Source: an uncultured Bacilli bacterium (lineage in GTDB: Bacteria; Bacillota_I; Bacilli_A; RF39; UBA660). Taken from it: a DNA stretch of 36,123 nt. Below, in pieces: positions 22,136-29,022 of this stretch (within the stretch, counting starts at the first letter, position 1; every line of letters starts with the position of its first letter). The position numbers were made by a program, and so were the translations under genes. Under the pieces are notes generated by a model. That model saw nothing but the letters and a program-made list of their open reading frames with translations, ran no database searches and was not told the DNA's origin. The DNA lies in the NCBI GenBank assembly GCA_948999435.1, contig CARJCM010000007.1, positions 1 to 36,123 of the forward strand, written 5' to 3'.

Positions 22136-24133
22136 TTATCTATAATATGTATTAACTATTTTATAATCATCTTTATATTTATAAGAATTAGATGCTTTAT
22201 CATCAAAACAATTATATTGATCTGTATATTCTACATCAAAATAGAATGGAACAAAATAAATATAATCTTTTAAGTTAGGAGCATAATATTTAGTTACATT
22301 ATTATAATTTCTAATATTAACTGTAGCATCAGTATACCAAACACCATTACTTTTATATGGGCTAGATAAATATTTATTAAAATTAGTAGATTTCAAAGAA
22401 TAAGTTTTAAGCATTGAACCTGAAGTAAATAAAACACTATATGCATTATTACCTCCAACCATAGATATTCCTCTACCATTAATTAAATTAGAATATGATT
22501 GATTATATAAAGAAGTAGTATTTAAATAACCTACATTAGTTATTTTTAAATCATTAGACTTTATTTTATCAAATCTAATAGTCCAATTATAATTCCAAGC
22601 TGTCTGATTACCATTTACATAACTAGTTGAGAAGTATCTTTCATTATTTATTTTACAATAAGTATTATATTTTTCATCTTCTTTTTCCCATTTAGCAACT
22701 AATGTATAATCACGATAAATTCTTTTATTAAAATCAAATCTACTACCATTATAATACCAACCTATAAATTTATAACCACTCCTCCAAGGATCACTTGGTT
22801 CATAAGCTCTATCACCATCATAAACATACTGAGTACTTACACTAGTTCCACCATTAGAATCAAACTTAACTCTATAAGTTTCTTTACAACTTCCATCATC
22901 TTCCCATTTCGCATATAAAGTCATATTTTTATAAACTCGTGTGTTAAAATTATAAAGATTAGTTAAACTTGAATTAGTATACCAACCAACAAATCTCGAA
23001 CAAGCTTTAGTTGGATTATTAGGTCTATAAGCAGTATCTCCTTCTAGAATATCTTTCTGCGCACTAACACTAGAGCCTCCATTAGAATTAAAGCTTACAG
23101 TATATTTATTCTTACAAGTACCATTATCTACCCATTTAGCATATAAAGTAATATCATCATAAACTCGTGTGTTAAAATTATATTGATATTTAAAATTACT
23201 ATCTGTATACCAACCAGCAAAATTATAACATGACTTAGTAGGATTACTTGGTTTATAAGCAGTATCCCCTTCTAAAACAGTTTGACAAGATATTTTAGTT
23301 CCACCATTAGTAACAAAACATACATCATATTCATTATATTTATTTTGTTTTTCCCTCCATTTTGCTACTAAAGTAATTTTTCTTGTAACAGGTGTATTAA
23401 AATCATATTTTTCACCATCTAAATACCAACCTAAAAACTCGTAGCCAACACGTGTAGAAGCAACATATGTAGCAGTATCTCCACTCTTAACAATTTGTTT
23501 TTCTACATCAGTTCCTCCATTACTTAAAAATGAAACAGTATAATAAACATTACTAGTACAATTACCACTAGAACAATTATTAGTAACATAATTTATATTA
23601 TAAGTTATATTAGTGGTATTACCTGGTTTAGAATAATTATTACTTCCCCCACTACTACTCGAATTATTATTATTTGAAACATTATTACTATTATTATTTG
23701 AATTTTCTTTATCTATTATGCAATCAGGACAATTATTTACAATAGTAGTAACTATATAATCTGAATTTTCTTTACAACTCAGAAATACTTTCATACTATA
23801 TTCATTATCTAAAGATTTAGTAACTTTTATATAACTCTCTTCTTTATTACAAGTATTACCAGCCTCATCTTTAAAATCTAATAATAAATTAGCATTAACC
23901 ATATCATCTAAAGTTATTTTATTAGACTCTCCTATTTTATCAGGTAAATTATTACCAACAAAATATTCAAAACCCGCTTCTTTCATTAAATTAATATTAT
24001 TTATATAAGTATTACTAGTTCCATTCTTTAATTCTTTTTTAGGATATGCCATAACTATAATAGCAATAACAAAAGCTATTAAAGCTAAAATTCCAATTAC
24101 TTTCCCCCAACTAATTTGATATTCTTTTTCCAT
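22136..24133 (-). CDS. Surface protein with four InlB-type B-repeats
   Basis: 665 residues. An uncleaved membrane helix (about 11-30) is followed by a small domain with paired cysteines (about 35-140), an Asn/Ser linker (about 143-172), four tandem Listeria-Bacteroides (InlB B, Flg_new) repeats at about 197-260, 268-335, 343-411 and 418-483, each with 'F.SNGGT' at the start, 'GW(Y)' in the middle and 'TLYAKW' at the end, and a C-terminal Tyr/Asn-rich domain of about 180 residues. Such repeats form beta-grasp rods on the cell surface; with an N-terminal anchor the protein should point outward. The C-terminal domain is not recognised. It has its own promoter. No terminator other than the T-box helix separates it from the tyrS operon. 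Confidence 0.85.
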   Translation of the reverse strand: MEKEYQISWGKVIGILALIAFVIAIIVMAYPKKELKNGTSNTYINNINLMKEAGFEYFVGNNLPDKIGESNKITLDDMVNANLLLDFKDEAGNTCNKEESYIKVTKSLDNEYSMKVFLSCKENSDYIVTTIVNNCPDCIIDKENSNNNSNNVSNNNNSSSSGGSNNYSKPGNTTNITYNINYVTNNCSSGNCTSNVYYTVSFLSNGGTDVEKQIVKSGDTATYVASTRVGYEFLGWYLDGEKYDFNTPVTRKITLVAKWREKQNKYNEYDVCFVTNGGTKISCQTVLEGDTAYKPSNPTKSCYNFAGWYTDSNFKYQYNFNTRVYDDITLYAKWVDNGTCKNKYTVSFNSNGGSSVSAQKDILEGDTAYRPNNPTKACSRFVGWYTNSSLTNLYNFNTRVYKNMTLYAKWEDDGSCKETYRVKFDSNGGTSVSTQYVYDGDRAYEPSDPWRSGYKFIGWYYNGSRFDFNKRIYRDYTLVAKWEKEDEKYNTYCKINNERYFSTSYVNGNQTAWNYNWTIRFDKIKSNDLKITNVGYLNTTSLYNQSYSNLINGRGISMVGGNNAYSVLFTSGSMLKTYSLKSTNFNKYLSSPYKSNGVWYTDATVNIRNYNNVTKYYAPNLKDYIYFVPFYFDVEYTDQYNCFDDKASNSYKYKDDYKIVNTYYR
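22685..23545 (-). repeat. Region coding for four tandem B-repeats
   Basis: Four protein repeats of 64-69 residues. Copies two and three are closest, sharing 'EGDTAY(K/R)P.NPTK.C' and 'YNFNTRVY...TLYAKW'. Copies one and four differ more, which suggests older duplication of the outer copies. Confidence 0.85.
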
Positions 24134-24163
24134 TCTACCACCCTTACTTTCCTATATATGTTT

Positions 24164-24192
24164 AGTATAACTAATCTATTCTCCAAAGTCAA
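24164..24192 (-). promoter_or_regulatory. Promoter of the B-repeat surface gene
   Basis: Minus strand TTGACT (24187-24192), 17-base spacer, TATACT (24164-24169), about 30 bases before the ATG. Confidence 0.75.
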
Positions 24193-24202
24193 TAATTAAA
24201 CA

Positions 24203-24229
24203 TGAAAAAAGAATATGCCAAGCATACTC
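24203..24229 (-). terminator. Intrinsic terminator of the candidate diversified surface gene
   Basis: 8-pair stem GAGTATGC/GCATATTC (one G-U pair, 24211-24229), 3-base loop, followed on the minus strand by six T, directly past the stop codon at 24237. Confidence 0.85.
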
Positions 24230-24236
24230 TAATAAA

Positions 24237-25511
24237 TTATTGCACAACATATGGACTAGATTGTGTTCCATTACCACCACTAAATGTTACATCTGAACGT
24301 AAATTTATTACTGGGCGCAAACCATAAGTGTTGTTCACGTAGTAACCTCCGAGGAAACCTCCATAATCCACACGGAAAATTCCAGCATAACCACTGCCAC
24401 TCCAGTCAGACGGAGACATAGTCCAGTAACTCTGTCCATTGTATAAGTAATACGACACATTGTCCGCATTTTTTCCTCCTGCGTACATCACTTCATCCAT
24501 CGTGATTAGTCCCACCTTTAATATATATACATCATTAGAGTTACATGCTAGTGTTGGACTATTACTATCTCTTCGTGTTGATGCTGAATAGTTAAACGAA
24601 CTTCCTACTGCTGTCCAACTTGAACCACTTTGTACATTTCTATCATTACAATATTTTCCATCTGCTATCTTTGATGAGTATGTTGTATTATTTCCTATAT
24701 TGCTATTATACCAACTCTCTAATTGTGTCTTTGCATCACTTGATGTTCCAGAAAGTGTTCTTTGACTTCCAATACTATATGTCCAACCAACATATGATGA
24801 GTTATTATATGATGTATTATATTTTGTACTAGCTACTGCTATACTATCCGTTGTACTTGTTCCATTTGCGTGACATGTTGTTCCATCATATATTAATCTT
24901 ATTGACCCATCACCATTTATTCTTACTGCTCTCCAACAAAAGCCTCCGAATCTTACATAATTGTTTGTTACCGCTCCTCGCCAGTAGTAGCTATAACCAC
25001 CATACATTCCATCTTCTACTTTATATACTCCTTCATCTGTTGTTGCTACTTTACTAAAATCTGGTGTACCTTCTTTTACTATTATATTATCAAGTATTAT
25101 ATCACTTCCAGTTGGTTCTTTTTTATCAAAATATAAATAACATCTTGTTCCTTTTTTTGTTACTCCTAATATATTTACTTTTCCTTCTTTATATTCTATT
25201 GTTATTTCTTCATCTTTAGTATCTGTTGCAGCTATCTTACATATACTTTTTGTAGTATTTAATTGATATCCACTTGTTGGTACTGTATTAGTTTCAGTAT
25301 AATTAGTTCCATCTTCACTTGTGTTTATTGCTACTATTCTTAAATCTGGCATTTTATAGTTAATAGTTCCTCTAACTAAAGGTATATCTTGAGTTAATTT
25401 ATATTTTGCTCTAGTTGTAGCAAATGTTAATGCTCCACCTATTACACATATAGCTATTGCTCCTATTACTATTTGTTTCTTATGACTTTTCTTTAATTTT
25501 TTAAACTCCAT
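24237..25511 (-). CDS. Membrane-anchored surface protein with possible hypervariable C-terminal domain
   Basis: 424 residues. An N-terminal membrane helix (about 15-31) leads to an extracellular protein. Residues about 45-145 are beta-rich. From about residue 170 a domain with 'VRFGGFCWRAVRINGDGS', 'YWTMSPS' (362-368) and 'GLRPVINL' (397-404) resembles C-type-lectin or formylglycine-enzyme-like folds in gut Bacillota surface proteins. The last 300 bases are far richer in GC (37-48 percent per 60-base line at 24301-24540, against about 23 percent at 25141). Between residues 369 and 394 nearly all codons are NNY types coding Ser, Gly, Tyr, Asp and Phe, ending in AAC AAC, which is the pattern of a diversity-generating retroelement variable region. 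No reverse transcriptase is in the window. A weak promoter (TTGTCG, 17, TTATAT) lies upstream. Confidence 0.7.
   Translation of the reverse strand: MEFKKLKKSHKKQIVIGAIAICVIGGALTFATTRAKYKLTQDIPLVRGTINYKMPDLRIVAINTSEDGTNYTETNTVPTSGYQLNTTKSICKIAATDTKDEEITIEYKEGKVNILGVTKKGTRCYLYFDKKEPTGSDIILDNIIVKEGTPDFSKVATTDEGVYKVEDGMYGGYSYYWRGAVTNNYVRFGGFCWRAVRINGDGSIRLIYDGTTCHANGTSTTDSIAVASTKYNTSYNNSSYVGWTYSIGSQRTLSGTSSDAKTQLESWYNSNIGNNTTYSSKIADGKYCNDRNVQSGSSWTAVGSSFNYSASTRRDSNSPTLACNSNDVYILKVGLITMDEVMYAGGKNADNVSYYLYNGQSYWTMSPSDWSGSGYAGIFRVDYGGFLGGYYVNNTYGLRPVINLRSDVTFSGGNGTQSSPYVVQ
24330..24410 (-). other. Candidate variable region in the surface gene
   Basis: This stretch codes residues 369-394. Codons such as GGT, TAT, GAT, TTC, CGT and TAC alternate with fixed GCT, ATT, GTG and CTC. 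If adenines in an AAC/AAT-rich template were randomised, this is what would be read. Only resemblance supports this; no template copy was found in the window. Confidence 0.4.
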
Positions 25512-25714
25512 ATAAAATACCCTCTTTCTATTTTTCTCAATTATACTCTTTATATAATATCATTTCATTACGTTCGACAAAACTTGTCAAAACTTCTCAT
25601 ATACGTATTATTGTATATTTATATTGTATATTTCTAATATATAATAATATTGAGTATTTTTCAATATGTTTTACTCTATTTAACGACAAAAACAATTAAA
25701 AATAATTTTGAGGG
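25512..25714. other. AT-rich upstream interval with weak promoter-like elements
   Basis: No open frame is convincing. A small inverted repeat GACAA/TTGTC lies near 25577-25590, beside a weak minus-strand promoter-like pair (TTGTCG, 17 bases, TTATAT). It could be an operator for the 424-residue surface gene; this is a guess. Confidence 0.3.
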
Positions 25715-25748
25715 TATAAAAAAACAAGTAATATTTTACTTACTTGTT
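25715..25748 (-). terminator. Intrinsic terminator of the lipoprotein-YtxH operon
   Basis: Perfect 9-bp stem AACAAGTAA/TTACTTGTT (25723-25731 with 25740-25748), 8-base loop, followed by seven or more T on the minus strand. The stop codon of the YtxH-like gene is in the stem. Confidence 0.9.
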
Positions 25749-26201
25749 TTGCGATTTCTTTTTAGCTTGAGGTTTAGCATCTTGTTTTTTAGGTTCTTCA
25801 TCTTTTAATTTAGCAGTAATACCTTCAAGTGTTTTAATTGTACTATTTTTAACTTCTCTAGCTGCTGCTTCAATAACAGGAGTACCTTTTAAAACAGCAA
25901 ACTCTACTAATTCATCAGCCTTTCTTTTAATTTTAGCTGCTCCAGATTTTATAGCTGCCGCAACAGTTTCTTTATCAAGATTCTTTAAATCTTCTTTAAT
26001 TTCTTGAACTTTAGCTTCAATAGTAGCTTTCACATCTTCAACTTGAATATTTTTAGCTTTCTCTACTAAATCATCCATTTTTTCTTTTAATTCTTGACGA
26101 GTTTCTTTACCACTTTTAGGAGCAAATAAAATACCTAATCCTACTCCAATACCTGCCCCTAATAAAAACTTACCAAAACCACTTTTACGCTCTTTACTCA
26201 T
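25740..26201 (-). CDS. YtxH-family membrane-associated stress-type protein
   Basis: 153 residues from the ATG at 26201, which has GAGG nine bases upstream. The YtxH motif 'FGKFLLGAGIGVGLGILFAPKSGKETR' region lies at residues 8-34 and gives a glycine-rich membrane helix followed by the conserved 'FAPKSGKE'. A long Lys/Glu/Ala helix (about 35-140) and a Lys/Gln-rich tail follow. YtxH proteins of Bacillota are small membrane proteins tied to general stress or envelope state, with unknown molecular role. The gene overlaps the DUF948-like gene by a few bases and is last in the operon. Confidence 0.85.
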   Translation of the reverse strand: MSKERKSGFGKFLLGAGIGVGLGILFAPKSGKETRQELKEKMDDLVEKAKNIQVEDVKATIEAKVQEIKEDLKNLDKETVAAAIKSGAAKIKRKADELVEFAVLKGTPVIEAAAREVKNSTIKTLEGITAKLKDEEPKKQDAKPQAKKKSQNK

Positions 26202-26490
26202 CTTTATCATCCTCTCCATTCTTTATTTTCTTTCGGAAAAATAATCTTGATGCAATACCAGATAATCCATCAACTACTTTATCAGTAAGACCAACTATCT
26301 TATCAGTTGTAAAATCAACAATATGGAATAAACCATTTAATGATTCTACTTTTTCATTAACATCGTCAACTACCTTTTCAACCTTTTTAATAGTAATAAT
26401 TGACTTTACACCTAATATTATGCCAATAATAAGAATAATTATTAATAAAATATAAATAATTATTGGTAAAAAAGATAACCAAAATTCCAT
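26194..26490 (-). CDS. DUF948-like single-pass membrane protein
   Basis: 98 residues. An N-terminal hydrophobic stretch (about 4-30) is followed by a coiled-coil type helix 'ITIKKVEKVVDDVNEKVESL' and a basic/acidic tail. This is the layout of DUF948/YtxG proteins, which are usually found next to YtxH proteins in Bacillota, as here. Function unknown. Its ATG overlaps the stop of the preceding acidic protein, and its own end overlaps the YtxH gene, so the three are translated together. Confidence 0.75.
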   Translation of the reverse strand: MEFWLSFLPIIIYILLIIILIIGIILGVKSIITIKKVEKVVDDVNEKVESLNGLFHIVDFTTDKIVGLTDKVVDGLSGIASRLFFRKKIKNGEDDKDE

Positions 26491-27461
26491 TATTCACCAT
26501 CCTCTCTATTCTCATACATCGAATCTATTAAATCAAATAGATCACTTTCCAAACTATCTTCCTCTTCTACTGGAATATCTTGTTGTTTAGTTGTCGGTAC
26601 TTCTTCTTCTAAAGATTCAATTGTTGCATCTAAAGTATCATCTATTTTTTCATTTTCCATAGCTATATTTAAATTAGTAAGTGTATCTTCTAAATTCATA
26701 TCGGAAAAATCATTAATATAAGCTTTATCTGAAAAACTTTCTTCAACATCAATTATCTCATCACTACTATCTTTTAAAAGTTCATCAATAGTTCTAGCTT
26801 TTTCTAGTTTTTCTTCTAAAAAATCTTTATCATTACTTCTTTCAGTAAATACTGGAGTTGGTGTATCAATTACATCATCACTTAAAGCTCCAAAAGCTTT
26901 TTTTCTCACACTATCAACATCTAAAGTTTTAGGGACACTTTCTCTAGTTGTAATATCCTCAGGTGTATAATTCTTATCTAATATTCCATAAACTGGACTA
27001 ATAATTGGTGAAGGTCTAAATTTAGTTTTATCTTCTTTTACTTCTTCTTTCTTAGGCGCTTCTACTTTTCTAGCACTTTTATCTCTAAATTTTTTTCTTT
27101 CATGTTCCATTACATTAGTAGTTCTTCTTGGTAAGGCACTTTCAAATTCTTCTTCATCAAAAGCTGGAAAATTAAAAGTTTTTTCACTTTTAAATATTTC
27201 TCTTTCACTAACTTGATCAACATTAGTTACAATTTCTTTTTCTTTAGGAGCTTCTACCATCACTTCTTTTTGAGGTAGTGGTTTTATACTAGCTTCCTCA
27301 TTATAAAAGTTACTATAATCTGGTACACTTACTCTTTCTTCTTGTCTAGGCATTTGTTTAACTACTGGCTCTGACATTACCATTTCTTTTTTTTCTATTA
27401 CAGGAACTTCTACTTCTTCTTCTTCAAATAAAATATTTTTTAGTTTATTAACTAAGCCCAT
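26490..27461 (-). CDS. Acidic low-complexity protein with conserved 'SPIISPVYGILDKNY' motif
   Basis: 323 residues, no signal peptide or membrane segment. Opening 'MGLVNKLKNILFEEEEVEVP' is a short amphipathic helix that could touch the membrane. Most of the rest is Glu/Lys/Val-rich and probably disordered. One island, 'FRPSPIISPVYGILDKNYT' (about 148-166), looks strongly conserved; I recall similar motifs in hypothetical proteins of gut Bacillota, where it occurs once per protein. The C-terminus is very acidic and ends with a helix 'LESDLFDLIDSMYENRE'. Its context (lipoprotein upstream, DUF948 and YtxH downstream) suggests an envelope or cell-cycle scaffold, but no function is known. Confidence 0.65.
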   Translation of the reverse strand: MGLVNKLKNILFEEEEVEVPVIEKKEMVMSEPVVKQMPRQEERVSVPDYSNFYNEEASIKPLPQKEVMVEAPKEKEIVTNVDQVSEREIFKSEKTFNFPAFDEEEFESALPRRTTNVMEHERKKFRDKSARKVEAPKKEEVKEDKTKFRPSPIISPVYGILDKNYTPEDITTRESVPKTLDVDSVRKKAFGALSDDVIDTPTPVFTERSNDKDFLEEKLEKARTIDELLKDSSDEIIDVEESFSDKAYINDFSDMNLEDTLTNLNIAMENEKIDDTLDATIESLEEEVPTTKQQDIPVEEEDSLESDLFDLIDSMYENREDGE

Positions 27462-27476
27462 ATTTTCTTCACCTTC

Positions 27477-28109
27477 CTAGTTTATATAATCTGGATCTTT
27501 CTTTTCTTCTTCTGTAGTTTCTTCATCTGTTATTTGCAAATAACTATTTCTTCCCACAACTTCAAATATATTAAAGCCTTCTTCATTACCTTCAAATGAA
27601 CTATTAGCTAAATATTTAACAATTACATTATCATTATATGTAACAGAAGAGATAATTGCCATAGCATTTGCTATCACATCTTTAATATCTTCTTCATATA
27701 CTACTACTTCTATTTTAGCATAATTATACATAATTTCAATTAAATATTGATTATTTGTATAATTATTTATTTCTATATACCCATATTTTCCATTATTTTC
27801 CAAATTACTAGAAAAATAAGCTGCATTATTTTTTGTATATTTAAAACCAGTTTTATTATTATAACTAACAACATCAACATATAAGTAATATTGGTATAAG
27901 TCATCTTCTAATCTTTCATTAAAACTTTTAGTACTTTTAACACTTATTCCTCGCGGTAAATAATAACTATACCCATTTCTATTAGTATTAGTAATATTAA
28001 GTACACTAGAAAGCGTTTCATTAACAATACTACTAATTTCACTTGATTTAATACTAGTACATCCTGTTACTAACATAACAAGCATACATAGTAGGAATAT
28101 TCTCTTCAT
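27477..28109 (-). CDS. Predicted lipoprotein, first gene of the YtxH operon
   Basis: 210 residues. A typical lipoprotein signal, 'IFLLCMLVMLVTGC', puts the lipid on Cys17. The mature part has Asn/Tyr-rich beta strands with 'KYGYIEINNYTNNQYLIEIM' in the centre and an acidic tail 'TDEETTEEEKKDPDY'. I do not recognise the family. It is exposed on the outer face of the membrane and is followed after 15 bases by the acidic low-complexity protein. It has AGGAGGG before its ATG and a promoter that overlaps the preceding terminator. Confidence 0.75.
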   Translation of the reverse strand: MKRIFLLCMLVMLVTGCTSIKSSEISSIVNETLSSVLNITNTNRNGYSYYLPRGISVKSTKSFNERLEDDLYQYYLYVDVVSYNNKTGFKYTKNNAAYFSSNLENNGKYGYIEINNYTNNQYLIEIMYNYAKIEVVVYEEDIKDVIANAMAIISSVTYNDNVIVKYLANSSFEGNEEGFNIFEVVGRNSYLQITDEETTEEEKKDPDYIN

Positions 28110-28132
28110 TTAATACCCTCCTACATTTATTT

Positions 28133-28161
28133 ATTATAATAAAAATATAAAAAAAAAGCAA
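28133..28161 (-). promoter_or_regulatory. Promoter of the lipoprotein-YtxH operon
   Basis: Minus strand TTGCTT (28156-28161), 17-base spacer, TATAAT (28133-28138). The -35 box is in the 3' arm of the hairpin that ends the preceding gene. Confidence 0.6.
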
Positions 28162-28178
28162 TCCAAAATCTAAATTGC
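28149..28178 (-). terminator. Intrinsic terminator of the 245-residue duplicated-module gene
   Basis: Short stem GCAAT/ATTGC (28158-28162 with 28174-28178) and nine T on the minus strand, 11 bases past the stop. The stem is weak but the T tract is long. Confidence 0.5.
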
Positions 28179-28188
28179 CCTTATAAAT

Positions 28189-28926
28189 TTATCTTGTAAC
28201 CCCTTGACTCATAAAACATTCTATTAAACCTCTTAAATCAAATGATAATTCATATTCTTCTGGATTATCCGTTTTACCATAGCAACAAGGTAAATTAATT
28301 AAAAAAGTTATAAAATCATTAACATCAACTTTTCCTACATTATATTCGCCAATAAATAATTCATCATTTCTCATTTCTAAAGATAAATATAGTATTTCAG
28401 TTACCATATTAACTCCACTTCCATCTAAAACTCGTGTTACATTATATTTACCATTATAAGCTGCTTCAATTATTTCCTTTAAAGCAGCTTTAATAAAGTT
28501 CTCTTTAGCGACTTCTGTTAATTCTGCTAAACTACAATCTTGTTTATCAATTTCACTTTTGAGAGTTTGAGAAAAAGTTAAATATTCTTCCATTTGTTCA
28601 AATCTATGATAATCTTTTGTTAATTCATCTAAATCAAAAGGCATCAAAAAATCTTTTGAAACATTTCTGGTATCTAACATTTTAAAACCTTTAAAAGATC
28701 TTAAACCAAAAATATAAGAAATAAATTCACTATAATAAATTTTTCCTAAGTAATGTTCACCAATATAAACTCCATCTTTTTTTTCTGTAATAGGAATATA
28801 AGTTATTTTAGTTGTTTTTTTAACAGCCTCTTCTAAATAAAAAGGTAAAATATTAGCCATAAAATCCAAGAAAGCTAAATATGTACCATCACTAATTAAT
28901 TCATGATTTTTTTCTAATAATTCCAT
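28189..28926 (-). CDS. Unrecognised protein with two copies of an alpha/beta module
   Basis: 245 residues, cytosolic. Two halves share a pattern: 'DGVYIGEHYLGKIYYSEFIS' (about 52-71) with a later 'MPFDLDELTK', and 'DELFIGEYNVGKVDVNDFIT' (about 188-207) with a later 'LSFDLRGLIE'. Each copy is a helix, a strand pair, a helix beginning (S/N)(E/D)FI, another strand and a last short helix. I recognise no family. The same layout, more loosely, is repeated in the 389-residue protein at 33167-34336. Its neighbours are the MoxR-type ATPase and the transglutaminase-like protein. Own promoter and terminator make it a separate unit, downstream of the big membrane gene. Confidence 0.65.
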   Translation of the reverse strand: MELLEKNHELISDGTYLAFLDFMANILPFYLEEAVKKTTKITYIPITEKKDGVYIGEHYLGKIYYSEFISYIFGLRSFKGFKMLDTRNVSKDFLMPFDLDELTKDYHRFEQMEEYLTFSQTLKSEIDKQDCSLAELTEVAKENFIKAALKEIIEAAYNGKYNVTRVLDGSGVNMVTEILYLSLEMRNDELFIGEYNVGKVDVNDFITFLINLPCCYGKTDNPEEYELSFDLRGLIECFMSQGVTR

Positions 28927-28950
28927 AATATCGCCTCACAAATGTCATCT

Positions 28951-28979
28951 ATTATACAAAATATATTTTAAAAAGTAAA
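28951..28979 (-). promoter_or_regulatory. Promoter of the 245-residue duplicated-module gene
   Basis: Minus strand TTTACT (28974-28979), 17-base spacer, TATAAT (28951-28956), with the ATG about 25 bases after the -10. Confidence 0.7.
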
Positions 28980-29022
28980 TACATATTTTTTATCCCCCAA
29001 ATTTCAAGTATTATTATTTTTA

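Noticed and set aside
24620..25057. Plus-strand open frames rich in Leu, His and Tyr opposite the candidate diversified gene
   Set aside because: They mirror the Thr/Ser/Asn-rich codons of the real gene, lack ribosome binding sites and show no family features.
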